From: a virus
Reading direction: 5' to 3' (one strand)
DNA length: 32,333 nucleotides
Virus record (IMG/VR): IMGVR_UViG_3300042868_002498
Location: 1-32,333 of that record
Each line of letters begins with the position of its first letter. Position 1 is the first letter of the stretch. A program made the translations under genes and the position numbers. Below, in pieces: positions 5,944 to 11,896 of the stretch. The notes below the pieces were generated by a model. That model searched no databases. It was not told the origin of the DNA and saw only the letters and a list, made by a program, of their open reading frames with translations.

Positions 5944-6101
5944 AACGTGGCCCTTGATTTTGCGTAAGCCTCTTCCATGGCTTTCGACATTTTGTTTGTG
6001 GCTGTAACCACAGCACGCACAAACTTATCAAACGACCAGTCCCAGCCTCGGTTGCGGCGTATGCAACCCTGAGTGCGCTTGCGAAGTTTTCTCACCTTCA
6101 T
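5940..6101 (-). CDS. Basic small protein (53 aa)
   Basis: A 53-codon frame from ATG at 6101 to TGA at 5940 is coupled to both neighbours by ATGA overlaps. The N-terminus is strongly basic (MKVRKLRKRTQGCIRRNRGW), followed by a helix (FDKFVRAVVTATNKMSKAM). Net positive charge suggests nucleic-acid binding, but this rests on composition only. No family recognised. Confidence 0.65.
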   Translation of the reverse strand: MKVRKLRKRTQGCIRRNRGWDWSFDKFVRAVVTATNKMSKAMEEAYAKSRATL

Positions 6102-6442
6102 AACGTGGCCTTCCCTTCAGCCCGATTGCTAGCCTCCTGTGACCGCCAGACCTCGATACGAGCCTGGGCAGCTATCAGCATCCACCTAAGCTCCTCGCGC
6201 ACCTCCACGGCCTGCTGGAGGGCGAGCAAATGCTGCTTGTAGGGGTGGCTGGCATACGCCTCCCTCTCCTGCATCGCAGCGGTCTTGTGGCCAAGCGTCT
6301 CGGCCTCAATCATCTGCTCGGCCTTGATGGTCTTGCGTAGCTCCTCCATGTAGACCTTGTTGGCCTCGGCCTGGGCATACGCCCTGGACTTGGCAATCAT
6401 GAAGTCCACCGCCGCCTGGGGGTCAATCAGTTTTTCTGTCAT
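6098..6442 (-). CDS. Conserved phage protein ending LRWMLIAAQARIEVWRSQEA (114 aa)
   Basis: The start at 6442 (MTEKLIDPQAAVDFMI) is chosen because GGAG lies seven bases upstream; an earlier TTG at 6454 is less likely. Almost the whole protein is helical. Its two best-preserved parts, QEREAYASHPYKQHLLAL and RWMLIAAQARIEVWRSQEA, match a widespread small phage family of unknown function found beside replication and recombination genes (family recollection). No catalytic residues are evident. It overlaps the upstream gene by 20 bp. Confidence 0.82.
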   Translation of the reverse strand: MTEKLIDPQAAVDFMIAKSRAYAQAEANKVYMEELRKTIKAEQMIEAETLGHKTAAMQEREAYASHPYKQHLLALQQAVEVREELRWMLIAAQARIEVWRSQEASNRAEGKATL

Positions 6443-6593
6443 CTTGCTCTCCAATGAAATTCTGGCGCTCCCACATCATCTGGCTGGCCAGGACGTAGGC
6501 ATGCTCTGCTAAGTTTTTTGACTTGCCGTTTGCAGCCAGTCCAACGCTGATGAACATGGCAAACAGGTCAATCAGTTGCGGTTCTTGTTTCAT
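6423..6593 (-). CDS. Small helical protein (56 aa)
   Basis: A 56-codon frame from ATG at 6593 (overlapping the upstream TGA as ATGA) to TGA at 6423. The first half is hydrophobic and helical (LIDLFAMFISVGLAANG) but too short and interrupted for a clear membrane span. The second half is polar (HAYVLASQMMWERQNF). It overlaps the next gene by 20 bp, and the GGAG for that gene lies inside it. No family recognised. Confidence 0.65.
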   Translation of the reverse strand: MKQEPQLIDLFAMFISVGLAANGKSKNLAEHAYVLASQMMWERQNFIGEQDDRKTD

Positions 6594-6793
6594 GCGTCCT
6601 CCATGAACAGTGGGTCACCCGCTTCGAATGGAAAGTACGCGCCCCAGGCCACAACCTGCTGCACGTCCATGTGCTCAAGGAAACCATCCACAACGCTGAT
6701 GCGGTACTCAGTGTCACCGTCATCCGTCAGCACCTTGGCAATGCCGACCTTGCCCTTGTTGCCGGTGAACCATTTGACTTTTTGCGCTCTCAT
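6590..6793 (-). CDS. Small hypothetical protein (67 aa)
   Basis: The protein MRAQKVKWFTGNKGKVGIAK... has a beta-rich pattern (VKWFTGNKGKVGIAKVL, then EYRISVVDGFLEHMDV) that could form a small barrel. The start overlaps the stop of the RusA-like gene by ATGA. No family is recognised. It sits between the resolvase and a chain of small proteins and is co-transcribed with them. Confidence 0.7.
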   Translation of the reverse strand: MRAQKVKWFTGNKGKVGIAKVLTDDGDTEYRISVVDGFLEHMDVQQVVAWGAYFPFEAGDPLFMEDA

Positions 6794-7161
6794 AGTTCCC
6801 TCACATGCACTTTGATCATCCCGCCGATGGTGTCGGCCCAGTAAATTCTGAGGTCGACGATGTTGCTGTCGTCTTCCCAGACCCCTGCGTGAGTGCAGCC
6901 ATCAAGCGCCGCCTTCAGCAGGTTGTCGAGGTCTCGCTTGCGCTTGTCCGGACGGTATGCCTCAATCTCCACCACCAGCTTGCCCTGGTAGCCTTTTAAG
7001 CCGCCTTGCAGCATGACCTGTTCAATGACCGCCTTGCGGTATTCCCGCCCCTTGGCACTGATGATCATGCGACCCTTAAAGGTTCGCCAGTAGGTGTTCA
7101 TGCTGGGCGGCCAGGGCAGCGTCAAGGTGACGCCGTTCATGAACATGGTGATGTCGCTCAT
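6790..7161 (-). CDS. rusA: RusA-family Holliday junction resolvase (123 aa)
   Basis: The product cuts four-way DNA junctions formed by recombination or replication. It has the family's N-terminal PWPPSMNTYWRTFKGR (about 16-31), the acidic core RKRDLDN with D77 and D79, and WEDDSN with D97/D98. These match the Asp residues that hold the metal in E. coli RusA. Length is normal for the family (about 120). The start at 7161 overlaps the upstream stop (ATGA); an upstream extension to 7221 lies inside the next gene and is rejected. Resolution of branched concatemers before packaging is the likely role. Confidence 0.93.
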   Translation of the reverse strand: MSDITMFMNGVTLTLPWPPSMNTYWRTFKGRMIISAKGREYRKAVIEQVMLQGGLKGYQGKLVVEIEAYRPDKRKRDLDNLLKAALDGCTHAGVWEDDSNIVDLRIYWADTIGGMIKVHVREL

Positions 7162-7418
7162 TGATGCTGTACCGGTATGCGGCTCATCACCGCTTGGGCT
7201 GCATTGCGCATGGCCGTACAAACCTCACCCTCATCCTCAGCGTCAGCCATGTCCATCAGCATCTGGGCACAGGCCCTGCGCTCCAAGAACATGGCCTGCT
7301 TCGTGGTCTGGATGGCCACGGCCATGATCTCCGCCTTGGCCTCAGACAATGCTTTGTCAAACTCAAGCTGCGTGAACAGGGTCTGACCCTGCGAAAAGAC
7401 GTTTTTCTCAAAGCTCAT
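7158..7418 (-). CDS. Conserved phage protein with ERRACAQMLMDMAD motif (86 aa)
   Basis: The start at 7418 has GGAGAAATTAA upstream. The protein is helical. ERRACAQMLMDMADAEDEGE, then AMRNAAQAVMSR, resembles the Cys/Ala/Arg helix pair of the protein at 352-750. This suggests that the two are distant relatives or share a common phage domain. No enzymatic motif is seen. It overlaps the upstream gene by 11 bp and couples to the resolvase gene by ATGA. Confidence 0.75.
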   Translation of the reverse strand: MSFEKNVFSQGQTLFTQLEFDKALSEAKAEIMAVAIQTTKQAMFLERRACAQMLMDMADAEDEGEVCTAMRNAAQAVMSRIPVQHQ

Positions 7419-7656
7419 TTAATTTCTCCATTTGTTGTTTCCAATCTCCGTCTGCGCCTCGGTTTCCAAGGCCCCACTGGACTCGAACATCTCTCTCAAG
7501 AGGTGAGCCGGGATGAAGTTCATTCCAGCCCTTGTGACGACGGCCAGTGTGGTCAGTGTGACCAGTGAGCCATCGGTGTGCTGCATCACGATCTTGTATC
7601 CGCTGTCTGATGACGTGTCGAACGAGACAGCGATACATATGCTCTTGGTCATTCAA
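7408..7656 (-). CDS. Conserved phage protein with GxxHKGWNELHPxSxLExxV motif (82 aa)
   Basis: The protein reads MYRCLVRHVIRQRIQDRDAA, then RRHKGWNELHPGSPLERDV, then QWGLGNRGADGDW. I recall this order of words from a widespread phage protein of unknown function found near replication genes. The start at 7656 forms an ATGA overlap with the helicase stop. A second frame here (7419-7652) is also open but lacks any recognisable pattern and does not fit the overlap scheme. Function unknown; basic and Trp-rich, possibly DNA binding. Confidence 0.75.
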   Translation of the reverse strand: MNDQEHMYRCLVRHVIRQRIQDRDAAHRWLTGHTDHTGRRHKGWNELHPGSPLERDVRVQWGLGNRGADGDWKQQMEKLNEL

Positions 7657-8663
7657 AATGAACCCCGCTGATCAAAGGACATCGGCATGCCGCCGGTCTC
7701 GTCAACGAACTGTTGGGACTCCCTGTTAAACCAGAGGGAGTACCACTCCTCAGCCTCCCCGTTGCGCTGCTTCTCGCACATCAGCAAAGCGTCGGGTTTC
7801 TTGTGGTCGGGCACTTGACCGTTTTGGATGTCGTGCTCTTTTTTCTTGTTGCGCCACATGAGCAAGACGTTGTCCACCTGATCGGCAATCGCACCAGACC
7901 CCTTGATGTCCGTCTTGCTTGGCTGCATCTCCTCGCTGCCCAGCTTGCGGATGTGGTGGATCAAATGAATGTGGATGTTGTGGTCACGAGCCAGGGCCGT
8001 CAACTCGTCAACAAAGCTCTTCTGTGCGTTGTAGTCGTCCTCGCCGGTCACGCACTTCATCAAGCTGTCGATGAACACATGCTGCACGCCCAACTCAATT
8101 GCGCAGTAACGGGCCATGGCAATCACTTGCTGGCTTGATGTAGTCCCCTGCTGGTCGTAAAGCCACAAGCCCTCCCGCGAGAAGTCAACAAACCTGCCCA
8201 AGATGCGGCCAATGTAGGTGGCCTTGTCGGTGTAGCGAGGCACATCAATGTCCTCACCGGCAAACTGCCTCAGCATCCGGTACAGCGTGCGCTTAGGCTT
8301 CATCTCAAACGATGCAATGCACACCCGCTGCTTTTGCTTGATCAGGCCCAGGGCAACCTGCCCGGTCACCAAGGACTTGCCGCCGCCATTGCTGCCAGCG
8401 TAGAGGGTCACCTCGCCTGGGCGGAACTTGAAGGTCGAGTGAGTCTTCGCCCAGGGCATGGTGCTGCTCAGATCCTTCTCTGGCGGGTTCACCAGATCGC
8501 TCTTGATCTCATCCAACCAAACCGATGCCTCGTGGACTTTGTGGGTCACATCGTTTGCCTTGAGGTACTTCTCAGTGTCAATGTCCTGGGACTTGATCAG
8601 CCTGACCTTGCGGGCCTGATCAAGGTCTCTGGCCCTTTGCTCAATTGCGCTCACGTTAGACAT
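7653..8663 (-). CDS. DnaB/T7 gp4-type replicative helicase (336 aa)
   Basis: This is a RecA-fold ATPase expected to unwind the replication fork. Walker A is GSNGGGKS (90-97), Walker B is HVFIDS (195-200), followed by HIHLIHHIRK (about 231-240) and a GSGAIADQVDNVLLMW segment (about 255-270) typical of DnaB-family motifs H3 and H4. The roughly 70-residue N-terminus is not a DnaB N-domain or a primase domain. The protein is therefore a helicase core with a linker, as in phage enzymes whose primase is encoded separately. The adjacent upstream gene supplies a CHC2 zinc domain (8-bp overlap), consistent with a split primase-helicase. Confidence 0.93.
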   Translation of the reverse strand: MSNVSAIEQRARDLDQARKVRLIKSQDIDTEKYLKANDVTHKVHEASVWLDEIKSDLVNPPEKDLSSTMPWAKTHSTFKFRPGEVTLYAGSNGGGKSLVTGQVALGLIKQKQRVCIASFEMKPKRTLYRMLRQFAGEDIDVPRYTDKATYIGRILGRFVDFSREGLWLYDQQGTTSSQQVIAMARYCAIELGVQHVFIDSLMKCVTGEDDYNAQKSFVDELTALARDHNIHIHLIHHIRKLGSEEMQPSKTDIKGSGAIADQVDNVLLMWRNKKKEHDIQNGQVPDHKKPDALLMCEKQRNGEAEEWYSLWFNRESQQFVDETGGMPMSFDQRGSF

Positions 8664-9084
8664 TTGCGTACCTCACTGCCTCGTCGATTCGTTGGTAAGC
8701 CGTCAGCATCCGCTCACGGGTCTCTTCAGTTGGCAACTTGCCATGGGCTATGTCATAGGCCACGATCTGCACAATCAAAGCCTCAAAGTGGATGATGCGC
8801 ATCAAGTCGCTTGCGAAGAACGCAGGCTTCATGCTGGGCTTGCTGACAACATCGCGGCGCTTGTCACCAGCCGGGAACAGATCGCTCATGTCCATACCGA
8901 TAGAGGCCAGCACGTCTGCCGTAGAGCAGCCGCCAAAGCAGTGCAGCAGCACCCGTCCGTCCTCACCCTCACGCACAGCCAAGGACGGACTCTTGTCCTC
9001 GTGGGCAGGGCATCTGGCAGTCCAAGCACCGTTGCGGCCCTTGACCACTTGCAGGCGCGAGATCAAGTTTTCGACTGGGGTCAT
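8656..9084 (-). CDS. CHC2 zinc-finger primase-like protein without TOPRIM domain (142 aa)
   Basis: Residues 21-53 form a CHC2-type zinc site: C25 and H28 in ARCPAHEDKSPSL, then C49 and C53 in LLHCFGGCS, followed by DVLASIGMDMSDLFP. This is the template-reading zinc domain of DnaG/T7-type primases. The rest (about 70-142) is helical (FFASDLMRIIHFEALIVQIV) and shows no TOPRIM acidic motif. The start at 9084 overlaps the upstream stop as TGATG and sits just after GAGGGAG. Either a polymerising domain is encoded outside the window, or this protein loads host or phage primase onto DNA. It precedes the helicase directly. Confidence 0.9.
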   Translation of the reverse strand: MTPVENLISRLQVVKGRNGAWTARCPAHEDKSPSLAVREGEDGRVLLHCFGGCSTADVLASIGMDMSDLFPAGDKRRDVVSKPSMKPAFFASDLMRIIHFEALIVQIVAYDIAHGKLPTEETRERMLTAYQRIDEAVRYANV

Positions 9085-9287
9085 CACTCCCTCGCTTCCA
9101 ACATGGCATCGGCCAACGAGTAACACCAGTTTGCAACATCCTCTGGTGAGGAATAATTTCCATCAGCATGGTAAGCAATGATCGCCTTGGCAGCGAAGTA
9201 GTCCCTGAGCGTCATCCCCGCAGTCACCGGCTCATGCAGGTGCTCGATAACGTGAGGGAAGGCATAGCCACCAGTGTCTTTCGTCAT
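9084..9287 (-). CDS. Conserved phage protein of the GMTLRDYFAAKA family (67 aa)
   Basis: GGYAFP near the N-terminus and GMTLRDYFAAKAIIAYHADG in the middle define a very common small phage family of unknown function (family knowledge). The end is helical (DVANWCYSLADAMLEARE). The start overlaps the stop of the YdaU-like gene by ATGA, and the stop shares a base with the primase start. No enzyme motif is seen. Confidence 0.85.
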   Translation of the reverse strand: MTKDTGGYAFPHVIEHLHEPVTAGMTLRDYFAAKAIIAYHADGNYSSPEDVANWCYSLADAMLEARE

Positions 9288-9949
9288 ATCACTCTCCTGT
9301 TGAAAATGGAACCGTTAACCGAATCGGTTTCTGAGTCGTCCTCCCACCTCTTTTGATTCAAGAACGTAAGTGGGGCAGGATCAAAGCCCGTTAACCACTG
9401 CTCAGAGGCCCGTAAACGGGTCACAGAGGCGATTATTTTGTCGGCGAAGGGGTCTAGTGCTTGACGCTTCCATTTCGCCTCACAGGCCGTTTTAGCGACC
9501 TTGCGTTTTGATGGTGGCCATGCTGACCAAAAGTCGTTAAAGCGTGATGTTGTCGGTGCAACCGACGATATGGTATTTATATCTTTATCTTCTTCTTTTA
9601 GGGTTAACTTTGGGTTTCGCTTCGGAACCAATTCGGTTTTCTTGGGTCTGCCACCCATCTTGCCCAGAGAGCGGTTGGTCTCAACTTGCCTGTTGTAGCG
9701 TGCGATTTCGGCATCGCAACGACTGTTGAAATAGCCCTCATCAGTCCTTTCGAAGAACTCTCCAAGCACTGTTTCAACGATGTCGAGGTCAATTCGGATT
9801 TTCCTGGAAACCGATTCGGTATTGAGTGGGATTTGCTTTTCGCTGATGTAGTACAAATCCAGCAGGCGGCGGTAAGCCAAGTCCTCTGCATCGCTAAGAT
9901 GCGTGGTGTGGGTGATGTAGTCACCAAGGTGGAATTTGTACCAAATCAC
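9284..9949 (-). CDS. YdaU-like (DUF1376) replication-associated protein (221 aa)
   Basis: The N-terminus MIWYKFHLGDYITHTTHLSD and AYRRLLDLYYISEKQIPL (about 20-45) are the DUF1376/YdaU signature. The C-terminal part, RFNDFWSAWPPSKRKVAK... ending LTFLNQKRWEDD, resembles the C-terminal module of phage replication-initiation proteins. The start is GTG at 9949, overlapping the stop of the YdaS-like regulator as GTGA. YdaS and YdaU also occur together in the Rac prophage of E. coli (established knowledge), which supports both calls. The likely role is recruiting the helicase to the origin; this is inference. Confidence 0.88.
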   Translation of the reverse strand: MIWYKFHLGDYITHTTHLSDAEDLAYRRLLDLYYISEKQIPLNTESVSRKIRIDLDIVETVLGEFFERTDEGYFNSRCDAEIARYNRQVETNRSLGKMGGRPKKTELVPKRNPKLTLKEEDKDINTISSVAPTTSRFNDFWSAWPPSKRKVAKTACEAKWKRQALDPFADKIIASVTRLRASEQWLTGFDPAPLTFLNQKRWEDDSETDSVNGSIFNRRVI

Positions 9950-10155
9950 TTTAAGTCCCCGAAGATGTCAGGTCTGAGGGTTGTGCGCTTTACCTGACCC
10001 CTGGTGTAGCGCTCGATGGCCCCGCTCAACTCCGGTGAGGCCAAAGCCCTTCCAGAGATGACAAGGCTCATCCACGTCTTGCTCACGCCGAGCTTGGTGG
10101 CCATCGCCAGCTTCGCTCCTCGTGGCTTGTCTTCAAAAAACTCTGTCAGCGTCAT
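9946..10155 (-). CDS. Cro/YdaS-like HTH regulator (69 aa)
   Basis: The protein MTLTEFFEDKPRGAKLAMAT followed by KLGVSKTWMSLVISGRALAS is a compact helix-turn-helix of the YdaS/Cro type, ending DLRPDIFG-like (LRPDIFGDLK). AAGGAG precedes the ATG at 10155. It is the first gene of the leftward operon. Its leader contains a promoter, and the divergent rightward promoter overlaps an inverted repeat at 10223-10261 that is the best candidate for its operator. No CI-like partner or integrase is in the window, so lysogeny cannot be claimed. Confidence 0.88.
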   Translation of the reverse strand: MTLTEFFEDKPRGAKLAMATKLGVSKTWMSLVISGRALASPELSGAIERYTRGQVKRTTLRPDIFGDLK

Positions 10156-10181
10156 CCGATCTCCTTGGTTGGTTTAAGCGC

Positions 10182-10209
10182 ATCATACACCAGAAAAAAA
10201 GATGCACAA
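10182..10209 (-). promoter_or_regulatory. Leftward early promoter
   Basis: On the minus strand TTGTGC (10209-10204) and TATGAT (10187-10182) are separated by 16 bp, a good sigma-70 pattern. The start would lie near 10175, about 20 bp before the ATG of the YdaS-like gene. Confidence 0.6.
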
Positions 10210-10214
10210 GGGGC

Positions 10215-10243
10215 TTGTATGCTCAAGTTAAATTTGATACAGT
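10215..10243 (+). promoter_or_regulatory. Rightward early promoter with extended -10
   Basis: TTGTAT (10215-10220) and TACAGT (10238-10243) are separated by 17 bp. TGA directly before TACAGT gives an extended -10. The start would be near 10250, 20 bp before the first rightward gene. The inverted repeat 10223-10261 covers the -10 and start site. Confidence 0.6.
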
Positions 10244-10261
10244 GGCTGCACTTTAACTTGA
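10223..10261. promoter_or_regulatory. Ten-base inverted repeat, candidate operator
   Basis: TCAAGTTAAA (10223-10232) and TTTAACTTGA (10252-10261) are perfect inverted copies with a 19-bp spacer. They flank the -10 box and start site of the rightward promoter. A dimeric regulator such as the YdaS-like protein bound here would block rightward transcription; the link is inference. Confidence 0.6.
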
Positions 10262-10270
10262 AGGCACATT

Positions 10271-10375
10271 ATGAGTGGCTTTTTTACAGCGATTGTTCGG
10301 TTCTTGCTTGGGAAGGGGAGCGGCATCTGGTTCTTCCTCTTGTTGGCCTTTGGCTACTTCATGGCGAAGGACTGA
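10271..10375 (+). CDS. Single-span membrane micro-protein (34 aa)
   Basis: A 34-codon frame, ATG at 10271 preceded by GAAGG at a good distance, is the first gene of the rightward operon. Residues about 18-31 (GIWFFLLLAFGYFM) form one membrane segment, with a basic N-terminal side (VRFLLGKG) and a short AKD tail. Tiny early membrane proteins in phages often alter the host envelope or block superinfection, but nothing in the sequence identifies the role. Its last codons carry GAAGGA, the ribosome-binding site of the next gene. Confidence 0.7.
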   Translation: MSGFFTAIVRFLLGKGSGIWFFLLLAFGYFMAKD

Positions 10376-10377
10376 CC

Positions 10378-10542
10378 ATGAGTGGCGAGGACCACCAGCT
10401 CATGCTGGAAAGAATGCAAATGCTTGAGGAGGCCCTTCGCCGGGCCATCGCAGGCGTTGCTACCACCGACGACTGGGAGATGATTTGCATGGAATGCGGC
10501 ATGCCTAGGTCGTCTATTTTTGAAACTGAAAAGGAGCGATAA
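10378..10542 (+). CDS. Small protein with CMEC knuckle (54 aa)
   Basis: The start at 10378 is chosen because GAAGGA lies six bases upstream; a frame reaching back to 10165 would run through the promoter and the preceding gene. The N-terminal half is a charged helix (QLMLERMQMLEEALRRAI), followed by DDWEMICMECGMPRSS. The CxxC pair could bind metal only together with other ligands or as a dimer. The stop TAA is followed at once by the ATG of the SSB-like gene. Family not recognised. Confidence 0.65.
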   Translation: MSGEDHQLMLERMQMLEEALRRAIAGVATTDDWEMICMECGMPRSSIFETEKER

Positions 10543-11190
10543 ATGAGTTTGACAGCGAGAGACAGCGGCGGCGGCAGCTTTACGCCCGTGGCCCCAGGCA
10601 TGCACCTTGCCCGGTGCTACCGCATCGTGGACATTGGCACGCAGAAGACTGAGTACCAAGGACAGATCAAGCACCAGCAAAAGGTGATGATGCAGTTTGA
10701 GGTTCACGGTGAGGACGACAACGGCAACCCGATGGTCACCAGCAAGGGTGAGCCTTTGTCCATCAGCAAAAACTTCAGCCTGTCATTGGCTGAGAAGGCC
10801 ACCCTCCGAAAAGACCTTCAGGCTTGGCGTGGGCGTGAGTTCACACCCGAAGAGCTTCGTGGCTTTGAGTTGAAGAACGTGCTGGGTGCTTGGTGCATGT
10901 TGACTGTGGCTAAGGCCATTGGCAACAACGGCAAGGAGTACACCAACATCATCTCGATCAACCCGGTTCCTGTGGCGATTAAGAAGGCTGGACTCCCGGA
11001 AGGTTTCAACAAGATGTCCATGTTCGTGATCGACAACCCAGACATGGAGTTGTTTGAGACCTTCGGCAGCAGCCTCAAGGAGAAGATCCAGGCCACACCT
11101 GAGTGGCGTGCCCGCAACGCTGGTCAGCCCGTCAGCAAGCCCGCCCCGTCAGGCTCTGGGTTTGATGACATGGAAGATTGTCCTTTTTGA
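10543..11190 (+). CDS. Phage SSB-like single-strand DNA-binding protein (215 aa)
   Basis: The central part has the pattern of a phage OB-fold ssDNA-binding protein: MHLARCYRIVDIGTQKTEYQ, QKVMMQFEVHGE, then ISKNFSLSLAEKATLRKDLQ, WRGREFTPEEL and LGAWCMLTVAK. It ends with a Pro/Ser/Gly-rich linker and DDMEDCPF, close to the DDDIPF tip with which SSB proteins recruit partners; the usual Ile-Pro is Cys-Pro here. It should coat ssDNA during replication and recombination. The gene follows the preceding stop without a gap and heads a group that includes a PD-(D/E)XK nuclease. Confidence 0.82.
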   Translation: MSLTARDSGGGSFTPVAPGMHLARCYRIVDIGTQKTEYQGQIKHQQKVMMQFEVHGEDDNGNPMVTSKGEPLSISKNFSLSLAEKATLRKDLQAWRGREFTPEELRGFELKNVLGAWCMLTVAKAIGNNGKEYTNIISINPVPVAIKKAGLPEGFNKMSMFVIDNPDMELFETFGSSLKEKIQATPEWRARNAGQPVSKPAPSGSGFDDMEDCPF

Positions 11191-11192
11191 CC

Positions 11193-11477
11193 ATGCACAT
11201 CGAACCACGCAAGCTGGCTCGAATCGAAGACCCGGCAACTTCTAAGAAGTCGGCTCTTCGAGTTGATGAGTTCGCGGGCAACATCTGCGCGAAGGTCTAC
11301 CAAGAACTCAAAAAGGGCGAGGGCACTTTTGAGCAACTCGCGGCCCGCCTCGGGCTGCGTCCAGATCAAATCTGGCGACGACTCCCTGATCTGCAAAAAG
11401 CAGGTTATGCGGAGCCGACTGAAAAAGAAATCCTCGGTCAAGCTGGCCGAGCACAACGAGTGTGGAGGGCTTTGTGA
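11193..11477 (+). CDS. Winged-helix-like protein (94 aa)
   Basis: The start at 11193 (MHIEPRKLARIEDP) lies two bases after the upstream stop; an in-frame TTG at 11178 is less likely. Residues about 43-74 (GTFEQLAARLGLRPDQIWRR, then LPDLQKAGYAEP) read as a helix-turn-helix with a wing, as in MarR- or phage-type DNA-binding proteins. It may bind DNA as a regulator or replication accessory protein. The stop overlaps the next start as TGATG. Confidence 0.72.
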   Translation: MHIEPRKLARIEDPATSKKSALRVDEFAGNICAKVYQELKKGEGTFEQLAARLGLRPDQIWRRLPDLQKAGYAEPTEKEILGQAGRAQRVWRAL

Positions 11478-11644
11478 TGGAAGACGTACTACCAATTGTT
11501 TTGGTGATCTGGGGCTTTGCTGCCTGGATCACGCACATCGTGGTCTGCCTTCAGACCGCAGCCTGGGGCTTCCTGATCGCAGGGGCCATTTTGTTTCCCA
11601 TCGCCTGGATTCACGGAACTGGCGTCTGGGTTGGATTTTTCTAA
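11477..11644 (+). CDS. Two-span membrane micro-protein (55 aa)
   Basis: The start at 11477 overlaps the upstream stop (TGATG). Two hydrophobic segments, about residues 4-25 (VLPIVLVIWGFAAWITHIVV) and 30-49 (AWGFLIAGAILFPIAWI), leave little outside the membrane. No holin neighbours are present; it sits among early replication and recombination genes. A lysis role is therefore unlikely and an early host-envelope role more likely. Function unknown. Confidence 0.7.
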   Translation: MEDVLPIVLVIWGFAAWITHIVVCLQTAAWGFLIAGAILFPIAWIHGTGVWVGFF

Positions 11645-11653
11645 GGAGCAACT

Positions 11654-11896
11654 GTGTTTATTTCTAAAGCCGAAAAACTTGATCTCATGCTGCGCGTGTC
11701 TGTGCTGGAGACAATGCTTGAAACCATGCGCATGGAGCAGAAACTGAAAAAAGAAAGGCAGCGTGAGGCGTCAAAGCGTCACTACGAAGAAAAGAAGACC
11801 GCCCGGAAAGCTCGGTCTGATGAGTCACGCGCCTTGGCAAGTGAACGCATGAAGGCGATGTGGGCAGCCAAAAAAGCTAAGGCGGCAGCGCAATGA
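11654..11896 (+). CDS. Basic coiled-coil protein (80 aa)
   Basis: The start is GTG at 11654 with AAGGAG seven bases upstream. The protein is almost entirely helical. It begins with SKAEKLDLMLRVSVLETMLE and continues in a Lys/Arg/Glu-rich heptad pattern, ending MKAMWAAKKAKAAAQ. A cytoplasmic nucleic-acid-binding or scaffolding helix is possible; no family is recognised. The stop overlaps the nuclease start as ATGA. Confidence 0.68.
   Translation: MFISKAEKLDLMLRVSVLETMLETMRMEQKLKKERQREASKRHYEEKKTARKARSDESRALASERMKAMWAAKKAKAAAQ

Noticed and set aside
7419-7652. A 77-codon open frame on the minus strand, overlapping the 82-aa gene
   Set aside because: The 82-aa frame has recognisable conserved words and fits the ATGA overlap with the helicase gene; this frame has neither.
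10165-10377. N-terminal extension of the 54-aa gene back to 10165
   Set aside because: It would run through the promoter, the inverted repeat and the 34-aa membrane gene; ATG at 10378 has its own good ribosome-binding site.
11205-11240. A GGCTCGAATC-like stretch resembling a tRNA T-arm
   Set aside because: No acceptor stem or anticodon arm can be drawn, and it lies inside a coupled coding frame. No tRNA or CRISPR array was seen in the window.
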